Source: Anastrepha obliqua (lineage: Eukaryota > Arthropoda > Insecta > Diptera > Tephritidae). Taken from it: a DNA stretch of 64,000 bases. How positions within the stretch are numbered: position 1 is the first letter of the stretch; each line of letters starts with the position of its first letter. The DNA lies in the NCBI RefSeq assembly GCF_027943255.1, contig NW_026562179.1, forward strand, positions 932,501 to 996,500, read 5' to 3'. The position numbers were made by a program, and so were the translations under genes. The notes beneath the pieces were generated by a model. It was not told the origin of the DNA. It did no database searches and worked only from the letters and a program-made list of their open reading frames with translations. This document shows, one piece after another, positions 1 to 10,594 of the stretch.

Positions 1-388
1 TATAGCGCCGTCTTGTTGGAATCAAAGGTCGTCCACATCAACATCGTCCAATTCAGGCACGAAAAAGTCATTAATCATGGCTCTATAGCGCTCTCCATTG
101 ACTGTAACATTATGGCCGGCTTCATTTTTAAAGAAATATGGACCAATGATTCCCTCTGCCCATAGAGCTTCATCGCTGAACAGAAACCATTATTTTCGAA
201 CCACGCGAACCGAACCATTATTTTCGTAATAAATTTGCACGATTTGCAAACGTTGTTCAGGTGTAAGTCTATTCATTATGAAATGGCAAACCCAACTGAG
301 CATAAATCAAGTGGCAGCTGTCAAAAAGACCATCTACGAAAAAAGTAGTGCCAACTTGAAAACCTAACCTCTAAAAAAAAACACCCTT
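1..388 (-). mobile_element. Internally deleted DD41D (rosa-like) Tc1/mariner element, truncated by window edge
   Basis: Read on the minus strand, a terminal inverted repeat beginning AAGGGTGTTTTTTTT (from 388 downward) follows a TA dinucleotide (389-390). A start codon near 276 then opens an N-terminal helix-turn-helix-like peptide (MNRLTPEQRLQIVQIYYEN). After about 25 codons and a stop, the sequence jumps to the middle of the DDE domain (motif FSDEALW, later FQQDGA), so most of the transposase is deleted. The family call rests on the FQQDGA motif and on similarity to the elements at 41585 and 45152; in the former the spacing to the last catalytic Asp fits DD41D. It cannot encode transposase and its 3' end lies beyond base 1. 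Confidence 0.75.
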
Positions 389-390
389 TA

Positions 391-654
391 TTAACAACCC
401 ACGCTGTTCCAACTCTTTATCAAGTTGCTGAGTCTTCATTCATCATTCAATCATTAACTTAGTATTGCCGAAATTGTATAAGTAGTGTTAATGTTATTAT
501 GCTAGTATCGGCTATAAAATATTATTAATATTGTTAGCATTAACTTCTCCGCCACCAAAAACAAACGTCTTCGAACTGGATCATTTTATTTGGCTTACTA
601 GGGTTATCGGTCCAGTTACCGTAAGTATTTCGGTTAAAGTGACTACTTTAGCGT
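391..654. other. Unassigned AT-rich spacer
   Basis: Between a deleted mariner-like element and LINE-A. I see no coding potential, repeat or RNA signal that I can support. Confidence 0.5.
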
Positions 655-1946
655 CGTGCACGCTTCTTCTTCTTCTTCTTAATTGGCGCTATAACCGCTT
701 ACGCGATTTTGGCCGAGTTTAACAAAGCGCGCCAGTCGTTTCTTTCTCGTGCTAACCGGCGCCAGTTCGACACACCAAGTGAAGCCAAGGTCTTCTTCAC
801 CTGATCTTTCCAACGCAGAGGAGGCCGCCCTCTTCCTCTGCTACCACTAGCTGGTACCGCATCAAATACTTTCAAAGCCGGAGCGTTTGTATCCATTCGG
901 ACGACATGACCCAGCCAACGTAGCCACTGGATCTTTATTCGCTGCGCTATGTCTATGTCGTCGTAAAGCTCATACAGCTCATAGTTCCATCGTCTGCGAT
1001 ATTCGCTATTGCCAACGTGCAAAGTTCCAAAAATCTTACGCAGAATCTTTCTCTCGAACACTCCAAGCGTCGCTTCATCGGATGTTGTCATCCTCTACGC
1101 TTCTGCGCCATACGTAAGGACGGGCATGATGAGAGTCTTGTAGAGTGTTAGTTTTGTTCGTCGAGAGAGGAGTTTACTGCTCAGTTGCCTACTTAGTCCA
1201 AAGTAGCACTTGTTGGCAAGAGAGATTCTACGTTGGATTTTAAGGCTGACATTGTTATCGGTGTTAATGCTGGTTCCTAAATAGACGAAGTCTTTTACAG
1301 CCTCGAAATTATAACTGTCTACAGTGACGTGGGTGTCGATACGCGAATGCGGCGACTGTTTGTTTGATGACAGGAGGTACTTGGTTTTGTCCTCGTTCAC
1401 CACCAGACCCATTCGCTTTGCCTCTTTATCCAGTTTGGAGAAGGCAGAACTAACAGCGCGGTTGTTAGGCCGATGATTTCAATATCATCGGCATACGCCA
1501 GCAATTGTACGCTCTTATAAAAAAACGAGTTCTGCGGCTCGTACGATGCTCTCCAACATCAGGTTAAAGAAGTCAGACGACAGCGAGTCACCCTGTCTGA
1601 AACCTCGTTTGGTATCAAACGGCTCGGAGAGGTCCTTCCCAATTCTGACGGCGCTGCTGGTGTTGAGCAATGACATCTTGCAAAGCGGTATTAGTTTTGT
1701 GGGGATACCAAATTCAGACATCACGGCATACAGATAACTCCTTTTCGTACTGTCGAATGCAGCTTTGAAGTCGACGAAAATATGGTGTGTGTCGATTCTC
1801 CTTTCGTGCGTCTTTTCCAAGATTTGGCGTATTGTAAATATTTGGTCGATGGTAGACTTTCCAGGTCTGAAGCCACACTGATAAGGTCCAATCAGTTGGT
1901 TGACGGTGGGCTTCAGCCTTTCACACAATACGCTCGCTAGAACCTT

Positions 1947-2729
1947 TTTTTTTGTTTTTCTTTTTTTTTTTTGTTTTGTCGGGGCAACTAGCAAGTGCAG
2001 CACTCAGACATTAATTGAGTCCATTGGACTACACTTGGATTCCCTTTTAATTTTCTTTAAATCTACCCGATCTCCGAAGAAATCTGAGTAAATCTTGTGG
2101 TGCCAAGGGGCCAAGATGGTCGCTTCTTAACACACCAGTGCCAAAGACCTCAAACCTGATTCGAGCGAAGGCGGGGCAGACACACAGGAAGTGGTCCGCC
2201 GTCTCATCCTCCTCTACACAAGCTGGGCAGAGTACACTGTCTGAGATGCCCAACCTTTCCATGTGCTTTGCCCACAGAAAGTGGCCCGTCATCAGTCCAA
2301 CCAGCCGTCTGCACTCCCCTCTGCTTAATGACAGAAGGGTTTGCGACAGTCGATCGGACATGACAGAGGGGAGTGGCAAAGCGGGCTCTGGGCCAAAGAA
2401 GTTGGCCTCAGAGCCCATCTTAGCTAAGGAGTCAGAGGTCTCGTTACCCGCGATACCCACGTGTCCCGGGACCCATGTTAGCATCAGGCTATTATGTCTG
2501 CCGACATAGTTCAGCCTGGATTTACAGGACTTCACTACCCCTGATGTGGTCTGAGGGCTGTCTAAGGCCATAAGCGCTGCTCGGCTGTCCCTGCACACAC
2601 ATATGGATCTGCCTCTCCATCGTTTTTCCACAACAAAGTTCATCGCTTCTTGAACTGCATACACCTCCGCTTGAAACACAGATGCATGCATTCCAAGAGC
2701 AAAGTGCAGTTTTGTCCCGCTGGATTCCA
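1947..2729 (-). mobile_element. 5'-truncated RNase H-bearing LINE fragment nested in LINE-A
   Basis: A minus-strand insertion has its poly(A) tail at the 1947-1975 end (poly(T) on the plus strand). It is flanked by identical 12-bp repeats CGCTAGAACCTT at 1935-1946 and 2730-2741. The LINE-A RT reading resumes across one copy of the repeat, so the TSD is real. Only the RNase H and 3' end of the incoming element arrived. This second insertion is younger than LINE-A. Confidence 0.9.
2047..2729 (-). pseudogene. RNase H domain and C-terminal zinc-knuckle region of nested LINE
   Basis: An open frame of up to 227 aa starts inside an RNase H fold. FQAEVYAVQEA carries the catalytic Glu, CRDSRAALMAL the Asp, and WVPGHVGIAGNETSD the His/Asp region. 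The C-terminal part has the CPACVEEDETADHFLCVCP Cys/His pattern common after the RNase H of I/R1/LOA-type LINEs. The RT and the first RNase H Asp are missing because of 5' truncation, so it is not a functional enzyme by itself. The apparent Met start is LINE-internal sequence. Confidence 0.8.
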
Positions 2730-3669
2730 CGCTAGAACCTTATAGGCGATATTTAGACGACTAATCCCGCGGTAATTGGCACAAATTGCAGGATCGCCCT
2801 TCTTATGGATTGGGCAGAGCACACTTAAATTCCAATCGGCAGGCATGCTTTCATCCGACCATATTTTGCATAGAAGCTGATGCATGCACCTTACCAGCTC
2901 CTCGCCGCCATGTTTGAATAGCTCAGCCGGCAGTCGGTGCCCGCGGCGTTGTTGTTCTTTAGCCGCGTTATCGCTATTCTCACCTCGTCATGATCGGGTA
3001 GCGGAACGACAATTCCGTCGTCAATGATTGGGGTGTCGGGGTCTTCAATTTCTCGGTAACATGCGCAGCTGTCACTGTTTAATAGGTTCGAGAAGTGTTC
3101 CCTCCATAATTTAAGATTGCTCTGTACGTCAGTCACCAGTTCGCCGTCTTTGTTCTTACACGAAAACGCCCCGGTCTTAAAACCTTCTGTAAGCCGCCGG
3201 ACTTTCTGGTAAAATTTTCGGGCGTTGTTCCTATTGTCCAGCATCTCAAGCTCCTCGCACTCACGTATTTCGGCCTCTCGTTTCTTCTTTCGGATAATAC
3301 GTCTCTTCCTTTTTGAGCTCTCAGTAGCGATCCCGCATGGCTCGCGTTGCGCCCGATCGCAGCGTTGCTCTATGGGCGGCATCCTTTCTTTCTGCGGCAG
3401 CATGACATTCCTCGTCGTACCAATTGTTTTTTCGGGCTCTCCGGAATCCGATTTCTTCTTCGGCGGTGGAACGTAGGGAACGAGAAATGTTGCTCCATTG
3501 TTCGTAGATGCCGGTTTGTTGGGCAGTACTCTCTGAGAGCAGGAGTGAGAGTCGAGTGGCGAATCTTCTGGCTGTCTGTTGTGATTGCAGCTTTTCGATG
3601 TCGAACATTCTTTGCGTAGGTAGATGCACGTTTTTTGCTGCACAGAGGCGCGTGCGCAGTTTGGCTGCA

Positions 3670-4465
3670 ACAAGGTAGTGATCCGAGTCGATGTTGGGTC
3701 CTCGGATCGTACGTACATCTAATAAACTAGAAGCGTGTCTTCCATCTATCACAACATGATTGATCTGGTTTCGTGTTTTTCGATCAGGAGACAGCCAAGT
3801 GGCTTGGTGAATCTTCTTATGCTGGAATCTGGTGTTGCAGACTACCATGTTTCGGGCCCCGGTGAAGTCGATCAGCCTCTGTCCGTTACCGGATGTTTCG
3901 TTGTGCAGGCTGAATTTTCCGACTGTGGGATCAAAAATTCCCTCCTTGCCCACCCTGGCGTTGAAGTCGCCAAGCACGATTTTTATGTCGTGGCGGGGGC
4001 AGCGCTCATAGGAACGTTCCAGGCGCTCATAGAAAGAATCTTTGGTCGCATCGTGCTTCTCTTCCGTCGGGGCGTGGGCGCAAATTAGCGATATGTTAAA
4101 AAACCGGCTTTGATGCGGATTGTTGCGAGACGCTCGTCCACCGGAGTGAACGACAGTACTTGGCGACGAAGTCTCTCTCCCACAACAAATCCGACACCGA
4201 ATTTGCGCTCCTTTACATGGCAGCTGTAGTAGACGTCGCAAGGTCCTATGGTTTTCTTGCCTTGCCCCGTCCATCGCATCTCTTGGATGGCAGTGATGTC
4301 AGCCCTTACTCTCACGAGGACATCAACCAGCCGGGCAGAGGCACCTTCCCCATTAAGGGACCGGACATTCCAGGTGCATGCCCTCAAATCATAGTCCTTA
4401 GTTCGTTTGCAGGGGTCGTCATCAGTATAGGGAGGTCTCATCCGAGGCTTTTGTAAACTTTTCAT
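3670..4465 (-). pseudogene. LINE-A endonuclease (exonuclease-endonuclease-phosphatase) domain
   Basis: Two overlapping frames cover the domain that nicks target DNA for target-primed reverse transcription. The first begins at 4465 (MKSLQKPRMRPPYTDDD) and includes the catalytic-Glu motif QEMRWTG. After a frameshift near 4090-4270, the second frame holds GDFNARVG (catalytic Asp/Asn), NQINHVVID and the terminal SDHYLVAAKL motif. All landmark motifs remain, so only the frame break disables it. The start at 4465 is the first Met upstream of the conserved CTWNVRSL segment. It reads directly into the RT linker. Confidence 0.85.
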
Positions 4466-4742
4466 TGGGGGGAATTTTTAAGTGGCGGGTCCCAAACCCA
4501 ACGCACAACCAGCTATCCTGGAATGTTTCGCCTTCTCACGTTAGCTCACTCCCGAACGGGTGTTCGGAAGCTACCCAGAGGATACGTGGGCTAATCCCGG
4601 TCGTTGTGAGCTGCTTGAACCATATGCAGAAGAATCGTCTTGGCCATTCCCAAGTGAATGGCGATCAGTAACTTTCCCCACTTGCGTGACTTCTACACAT
4701 GAAACCATCCTCCATGAAACCATACATCCTCCGTGCACGCTT

Positions 4743-6452
4743 ACGTTTACATTATAGCTCGACAGGTATACTGGTTTTTCTTTAAAACTCTCTCTTAGAA
4801 CTGATACAGCGATTATTGCTGCTACGAAAATTAGACTGATAGTCGATACTGAGAAATTTGCGATAAAAGCTGCTGTGTTGGTTGACTGTAATGCAGCTGA
4901 TAATATTTTTTTAATGATTTTTTTTTTATGTTTTGAGATACTTTCACTGATAAGATACTCTCATTGTTCATAAGGGTGCATTCTGCTGGTTTGCTTCAAA
5001 GTAGTCGTAGGCAGTGAGGGATTTACACTAAGTGCCAACGGTGCCTGCGCACAGGGCGGCAGATTCTAGAAGGGCGACAGATTCTAGAAGGGCGGCAAAG
5101 TTTGAAGAAGAAAACTGAAAAAAAAAAAAATTATACTTGAGAAGCGGCGGATATTAGGGGCCACCTTAGGGAAAACGTTTATGGAGAAAATAAGAAGCTG
5201 ATCTCGGATTAGTGTCTAACAGTTAGTGAAAGTTTAATCATTCTGAACGTTAATTATACGTTCCTAAAAAAAGTGTTTTGGCCCACATTACCCGACAGTG
5301 TCGGAAATTATGGGAAGCCAAACCTGTTATTGAAAAACGTCATGGTTTTAATATATAAAATAACATTTTTACTTAAATAACGTAAAATCTCTGGAATGCA
5401 TTAGTGTGTATGAAAAAATTAAGTAAATTTTTATTATTATAAATGTATATGATTCGAGTGACAAAAACTGTTATTTTGAGAATTACTTATCAAACAATGT
5501 TGATTCATGATAATTGTTGTAATTAGTAGTTGGTTTGCAATTCAATCTTCAGAAACCTTCGTGCACGCAGAAATAATCGTTATATATTGTTATATAAAAC
5601 GTGGCCCACAATACCCGCCACAGCGATTTTATTCATTGACTTCTCTAGGGCATACAAATTGATTTTATTCACAATAACAAATATATTTCGAAGTTGGAGA
5701 GAGTCCGGTTAACGAAAATGTGGCGCAGGAAAAAATACATCATTCATTCGATTTTGTATATTAAATTGTTAAAAACCGACAGTAAAAGCATTCAAATACT
5801 TTTTTTAAACATATGTATGTTCTTAATAATACATAGATAACCGTATTGATGTAACAAAATATTTTGTCTATGATTTCCATTTTATAAAGCATTAGTCGAT
5901 AAAAAAGAGTGGCTCACATTAGCCGCTATGCTTACAATACCCGCAGCTCCCCTACATTGTATTTATATTTTAGATGATATATGAAATTATATCTATATAA
6001 TTAGTTACGCACTTATTATTTTTGGAAGTAATTTGATTATTTGCGATCACTGCAACATTGATCATCATCGAATGTCAGCCGTCAGGTGAATTAATATTTA
6101 GCTTTTTTATACGTTCTCATATGTGTTTTTTTTGTTTTCATAATTTAAAAAACACCTTAAATCTTTATGACAGAGTTTGACTACATTTCAAAAACTGCAA
6201 GCTCGTTATAACTCAGAATTACTTATAGCTGTCTAAACTTAACAATGAACATCTATTTCCGGTGGCAGTAGTACCATTTTTATATTCATCTTCAAAAGTT
6301 CCTACACAGGTCACAGATTCATTTTTAAACATAGTTACGCTCAGTTTTAAATTAGTTCCGGCGCTAAAGTTTCAAAAAACGCAGTTTGCAACGCGCTCTC
6401 ATTCTATAGCGAGCTACTATCAGCTGTGATCAGCTTTGCTGTTTATTCGCTA
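4743..6452. other. AT-rich spacer with possible hAT terminal sequence and short repeats
   Basis: No convincing gene. At 5012 the sequence CAGTGAGGGATTTACAC, followed by GGGCGGCA-type motifs (5058-5100, with AGATTCTAGA duplicated), resembles a hAT terminal repeat. Three diverged copies of TGGCCCACATTACCCG occur at about 5279, 5600 and 5912. None can be tied firmly to an element, although the hAT-like gene at 8902-15929 lies downstream. Confidence 0.35.
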
Positions 6453-6456
6453 TTAA

Positions 6457-8802
6457 CACATTGTGTGCGGGACACGTAAAAATACGTTTTTCGCAAACTG
6501 TGGGTAGAGCGCGGGTCACGTAGTTATACGTTTTTATAGATGGGTGGTAGAATAAGGGAAATAAAGATATACGGGTTATTAATGTTTGTTGTTACCCTTT
6601 CTCATACCTAGTATTACGATGTACAAACATATACAAATCAAAATAATAACGGTAAATTGTGTTTAACAGTAAACATCACACGAGCAAATTTAAAAGCAAT
6701 TAATTTCAAAACAACTCTTATTTCAGTTTTAGTTAAGTGGCGTAATTCATGGTGCTTACGACGATAGTATAGTGCATTATTTTTCATATAAAGTTATTTA
6801 TATATATATATATACTCTATATACCGACAAAATGGAATACAGGGATGACGGAAACGACGAAGAAATATTTGCAGACAATTTGTCAGATTATTCGTCGGAT
6901 GGTGATATTCATAGTGATAGTGAGGATGTGAGCGACGATACAGACATTATTCCGGGATCTCGAAGATTCACCCGTCGAACTATTTTGTCTGATTCTGAAT
7001 CAAGTTCTGACGAACATGAAGAAGAATGGTCATCGATTGATAATCCTCCAGTTCTAGAGGAGTTTTTAAGTTACCCTGGGATAAATGTTGATACTGTTCC
7101 CAAATCCATAACTGATGCGACGAATTTGTTTATTGGTGATGACTTGTTTACATATTTTGTTGAGGAATCGAATAGGTATTATTACCAAAATATAAATAAG
7201 TTCAAGATACCTAAAAAATCAGTGAAATGGAAGGACATCATGATCTCTGAAATGAAGAAATTCTTGGGACTAATTATTTTCATGGGGCAAGTTAGAAAAG
7301 ATAGAAGAGACGAGTACTGGACAACATATCCCTGCACAGAAACACCATTCTTTGCAAAAACAATGTCTAGAGATAGATTTAGACAAATATGGAAGGCGTG
7401 GCATTTCAACAATAACGAGAATACTACCGGTGCATCTGACAGATTGATCAAAGTCAGGCCCATAATTGATTATTTTCAACCAAAATTTATGAAAATATAC
7501 AAACCTAAACAGCAGCTCTCTTTAGATGAAGGCATTATACCTTGGAGAGGACGGTTATTTTTTAGAGTTTATAATGCCGGAAAACTCACAAAATATGGTA
7601 TACTAGTGAGAATGTTATGTGACAGCGAAGCAGGATATATTTGTAACATGCAAATTTATTCTGCTCAGGGAATACGGCTGATAGAGACAATACATATACT
7701 TGTAGCTCCATATAGAGATGTCAACCACCATTTATATATGGATAACTACTATAATAGTGTTGATAACACTATAGCTCTTTTGAAAAAAAAAATTAGATTA
7801 TGTGGAACCATCAGGAAAAACAGAGGTTTACCGGAGCGTTTAAAAAAAACAAATCTCAAAAAAGGACAGACAATATTTCACCGCAAAGGGGATGTTTTAC
7901 TTCAAATCTGGCAATCGAAGAAAGAAGTTCACTTTATTTCATCTATACATTCGGCGGAAATGAAAGAGAGTCACAATATGGACAGAACAATTCATCAAAA
8001 AATAATTAAACCAAATGCATTGCTTGATTACAACAAATTCATGAAAGGTGTCGATCGTGCCGATCAGTATTTGTCTTATTATTCGATATTACGAAAGACT
8101 ACGAAATGGACAAAACGAGTAACCATGTACATGATAAATTGTGCATTGTTCAATTCCTTTGTTGTTTATAACTCAACAAAAAACAACAAAGTAAAATATA
8201 AAAAATTTTTAAACGACGTAGCTTTGCATTGGGTTACTGATTCGATACCAACTGAAGAGGATACCAACGCTCAAGAGGCAGGACCATCTACTTCCGGGAA
8301 GAGGGCGCCTAAAACCGATCAACCAGGAAGACTGTCAATGGATATGAGGAAACACGTTATCGAGAAAATTGTTGGAACCGGGAAGAAAAAATATGCGCAA
8401 AGAATATGTCGTGTGTGTGCGTCTCAAAAAGTGCGAAGTGAAACTTGTTTTATGTGCACATTTTGCGGCGTACCTCTTCATAGAGGTATATGTTTTGAGC
8501 GCTACCACACCTTAACACATTATTAGTTTTCATTATTTACTTCATTTAATTATTTGTTGGTTAAAATTTTCTTTTTTTCGAGTAAACGACCGCATCTTCA
8601 CAGTATACAGAAAGTAGCTTTATTTATTATAATAACGATAGAGAATACATTCTAAGATAAGAAAATAAAAGTTAAAAAAAAGAAATCAGAGCCTTTTTAA
8701 ATTTATACTGATTTTTAATAACAATAAAATTCGCGCACATTTTTCAATAAATTACCCGCTCCAGCCGTAATGCACTGGCACAAAACGCCCGACCACAATG
8801 TG
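6457..8802 (+). mobile_element. Complete piggyBac-like DNA transposon
   Basis: The 2346-bp element is flanked on both sides by TTAA (6453-6456 and 8803-8806), the obligatory piggyBac target duplication. Its ends are inverted repeats beginning CACATTGTG, with imperfect similarity continuing for about 16 bp. A subterminal direct repeat sits near the left end: GCGGGACACGTAAAAATACG at 6467 and GCGGGTCACGTAGTTATACG at 6511. The single transposase ORF is open, so the element could be autonomous. It may have landed inside the 5' part of the hAT-like gene that follows, but the left border of that gene is not defined. Confidence 0.93.
6832..8526 (+). CDS. piggyBac-like transposase (DDE_Tnp_1_7 family)
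   Basis: The 564-aa protein would catalyse cut-and-paste transposition at TTAA sites in the nucleus. The start at 6832 (MEYRDDGNDEEIF) is chosen because the 20 upstream in-frame codons translate an AT-repeat and because family members open with an acidic segment like this one. Residues about 1-75 are acidic and low in complexity. The core holds the three catalytic aspartates in LSLDEGIIPWRGR, YMDNYYNS and KGVDRADQY. A C-terminal cysteine-rich finger (CRVCASQKVRSETCFMCTFC, then a later Cys/His group) resembles the chromatin- or end-binding finger of piggyBac. There is no stop or frameshift and length is normal for the family. Activity is an inference. Confidence 0.95.
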   Translation: MEYRDDGNDEEIFADNLSDYSSDGDIHSDSEDVSDDTDIIPGSRRFTRRTILSDSESSSDEHEEEWSSIDNPPVLEEFLSYPGINVDTVPKSITDATNLFIGDDLFTYFVEESNRYYYQNINKFKIPKKSVKWKDIMISEMKKFLGLIIFMGQVRKDRRDEYWTTYPCTETPFFAKTMSRDRFRQIWKAWHFNNNENTTGASDRLIKVRPIIDYFQPKFMKIYKPKQQLSLDEGIIPWRGRLFFRVYNAGKLTKYGILVRMLCDSEAGYICNMQIYSAQGIRLIETIHILVAPYRDVNHHLYMDNYYNSVDNTIALLKKKIRLCGTIRKNRGLPERLKKTNLKKGQTIFHRKGDVLLQIWQSKKEVHFISSIHSAEMKESHNMDRTIHQKIIKPNALLDYNKFMKGVDRADQYLSYYSILRKTTKWTKRVTMYMINCALFNSFVVYNSTKNNKVKYKKFLNDVALHWVTDSIPTEEDTNAQEAGPSTSGKRAPKTDQPGRLSMDMRKHVIEKIVGTGKKKYAQRICRVCASQKVRSETCFMCTFCGVPLHRGICFERYHTLTHY

Positions 8803-8901
8803 TTAAGTCAATATAACATCTTGAATTATTTAACGTTTTTCCAATTAATCTGGATTGCTTTTGATTCTTCCGGAGGTAATAATTCTATATGTACGGAAAA
8901 T

Positions 8902-9076
8902 ATGAGTGACGGGCGCCAAAGGCTGAGTGGGCACGCATATAAAAAGCGTGCGCTCGAGAAAAATAATAAGGAGAAGGAAGTTTTGAACAAGACATTACAT
9001 AATTATTTCACGAAAAAACATGGTACAGAAGAGAAAGCTGGTCCGGAAAAAGATTGTTTAGTCTTTGAGAACAAAG
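8902..9076 (+). pseudogene. First exon of a hAT/ZMYM1-like transposase gene
   Basis: The frame from ATG 8902 (MSDGRQRLSGHAYKKRALEK) is a basic, charged N-terminus like those of ZMYM1-type (TTF zinc finger plus hAT) proteins. It runs to a splice donor, AAAG|GTACGT, at 9076/9077. The phase matches the acceptor at 13609/13610, so the two segments would join in frame. It is classed as a pseudogene because the downstream exon is broken. The promoter and 5' end are not identified; the piggyBac element ends 96 bp upstream. Confidence 0.6.
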
Positions 9077-10594
9077 GTACGTCACATAAGGATTGATATT
9101 AATTGCATGTCCAGAGTAAAATATTATATGTATTTTCACAACTCGCGTATCGAAAATTCGATTTTCGACGTCTGCCAAGCATGACGAATCTCGATCTTTT
9201 CACGTTGGTCTATTTTCTCAACTCGATTTCATTTACTCAACTCATACAGAGAACGTTAAATATAGAGAATTCTCACGAGCTACGAATAGTGTGAATTGTC
9301 AAAAATGAAGTCTAACCGCCGCCGGGGTGTGGTGAAACTTTTAACAGAGATGTTTTACAGCGATTTCTCCTTTAGCATATTGGCCCTGCACAGTTTTTGG
9401 CCTCTGTAGGAAATCAAATTGACGAATAGCCGACGGCATTTTGCAAAGTATTTGCTTGTGCATTTTTATGTTCCCTTGATAAACGAAAATTTATTCAATT
9501 TGTATTTTCAGACAAAGGTGATGAAGAAAAAATGATTGAATTTATTATATGCGCCAACATTTCAAATCAAAGTAACTTTAATATTTTGATTTAATTTAAA
9601 AAAATTCATTATAAAACGACGTCTCACATTTTGGTATGTGCGTTTTAGTAAATTTAAAACTAAACAAATTTGATGAAAATGTTTACTAATTTTTTGAGTC
9701 GAAATTAATTCATAGTATACAAGTGTTTTGGTATATCGACATATGTATTTACATTTGAATATGTATTTATTTGTTCCTTTGGCAAACCAAATCTTTTTCA
9801 ATTTACATATTATTACAGGGAATAATAATATACATACATTTGTATGTATGCATTTTCTAGATAGTATAAAACTTTAAAATAAATAAAGAAAACTTCAAAG
9901 AAACGTATTTGCATATATGGGACAACTAAGTTCAATTGCATCTGTATTAAATATAGTGTTGCACGCATATGTGTGCACTGAAGCAACATGACCTACCTCA
10001 CGAGCATCGCCTTATATTTCATGTAAATAACCTAATGATCAAATTCCTGCCTCACAAATGCTAAAACAAATTTCTTTTGAATACTCATGTACATATTTAT
10101 ATGTGCGTATGTACACTTGGTGCCCATATACCCCCTTCAAACAAATCAAAAAATTCTGTATACAAAACGCTTCATTACCAGGCACACAGGAAGATGGCAT
10201 ATGCAAATATAAATATGTGAATTGAATTCAAGCAAAACAATGCTTATTAATATACCATATGCATGTATGTACATACAACCGTACACACAGGGCACTCACT
10301 TTATTCCTCAAAATGCGTATGTCGTTCAAAGCTAAAATTCTATGCCTAGCGACTACAAGAACAAAATGCAGTCATAGACGCAGGCGTAGCGGCCATCATT
10401 CTAGTTGCCATAGCGCTGAACAGTCGCGGCGGCGCCCATACTTTCAACTATTGTACAGTGCAATAAAAATTCATTATCAAAAAATTCATTGGTAAATTCG
10501 AGCTCATTCATAAAACGAGCCGCCCATATGCCAATTTTCTCGACAATTCGAAAATAGTCAATATTGGAATATTTCGCGTAGAATTATTTGCCAA

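Larger units (their letters stand above)
699..3669 (-). pseudogene. LINE-A reverse transcriptase and C-terminal region
   Basis: Broken frames on the minus strand cover a linker rich in basic residues (from about 3670), the RT N-terminal part (CPIHKKGDPAICANYRGIS near 2780-2830), then, beyond the nested insertion, motif A VDFKAAFDS (near 1740-1780) and the catalytic YADD box (about 1485-1500, in a gap between open frames). The C-terminal part includes LRWLGHVVRMD and GRGRPPLRW, typical of RTE-like LINEs. It ends at 699 with AKIA just before the tail. At least four frame changes or stops and the insertion inactivate it. The copy at 61484 keeps the corresponding 3' third open, which helps to identify the damage here. 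Confidence 0.85.
666..4731 (-). mobile_element. LINE-A: near full-length RTE-like non-LTR retrotransposon, with nested insertion
   Basis: The minus strand carries, in order, a 5' UTR (about 4466-4731), an AP-type endonuclease, a reverse transcriptase and a C-terminal region ending in RNDWRALLNSAKIA. It finishes in a (GAA)n tail at 666-685. No RNase H belongs to this element. The direct repeat CGTGCACGCTT occurs at 655-665 and 4732-4742 and is an 11-bp target-site duplication, so both ends are defined. Without the 783-bp insertion at 1947-2729 the element is about 3.3 kb, as expected for the RTE clade with its simple-repeat tails. Reading-frame shifts and stops break the ORF, so it is dead. 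A 5'-truncated copy lies at 61484-62487. The clade call is family knowledge, not proven here. Confidence 0.85.

Noticed and set aside
3735..4088. Long plus-strand open frames opposite LINE-A and LINE-B (for example 3735-4088 and 17545-18030)
   Set aside because: They are antisense to conserved LINE coding sequence and have no motifs of their own.
7182..7479. Minus-strand open frames inside the piggyBac transposase
   Set aside because: Antisense to an intact conserved CDS with no independent support.
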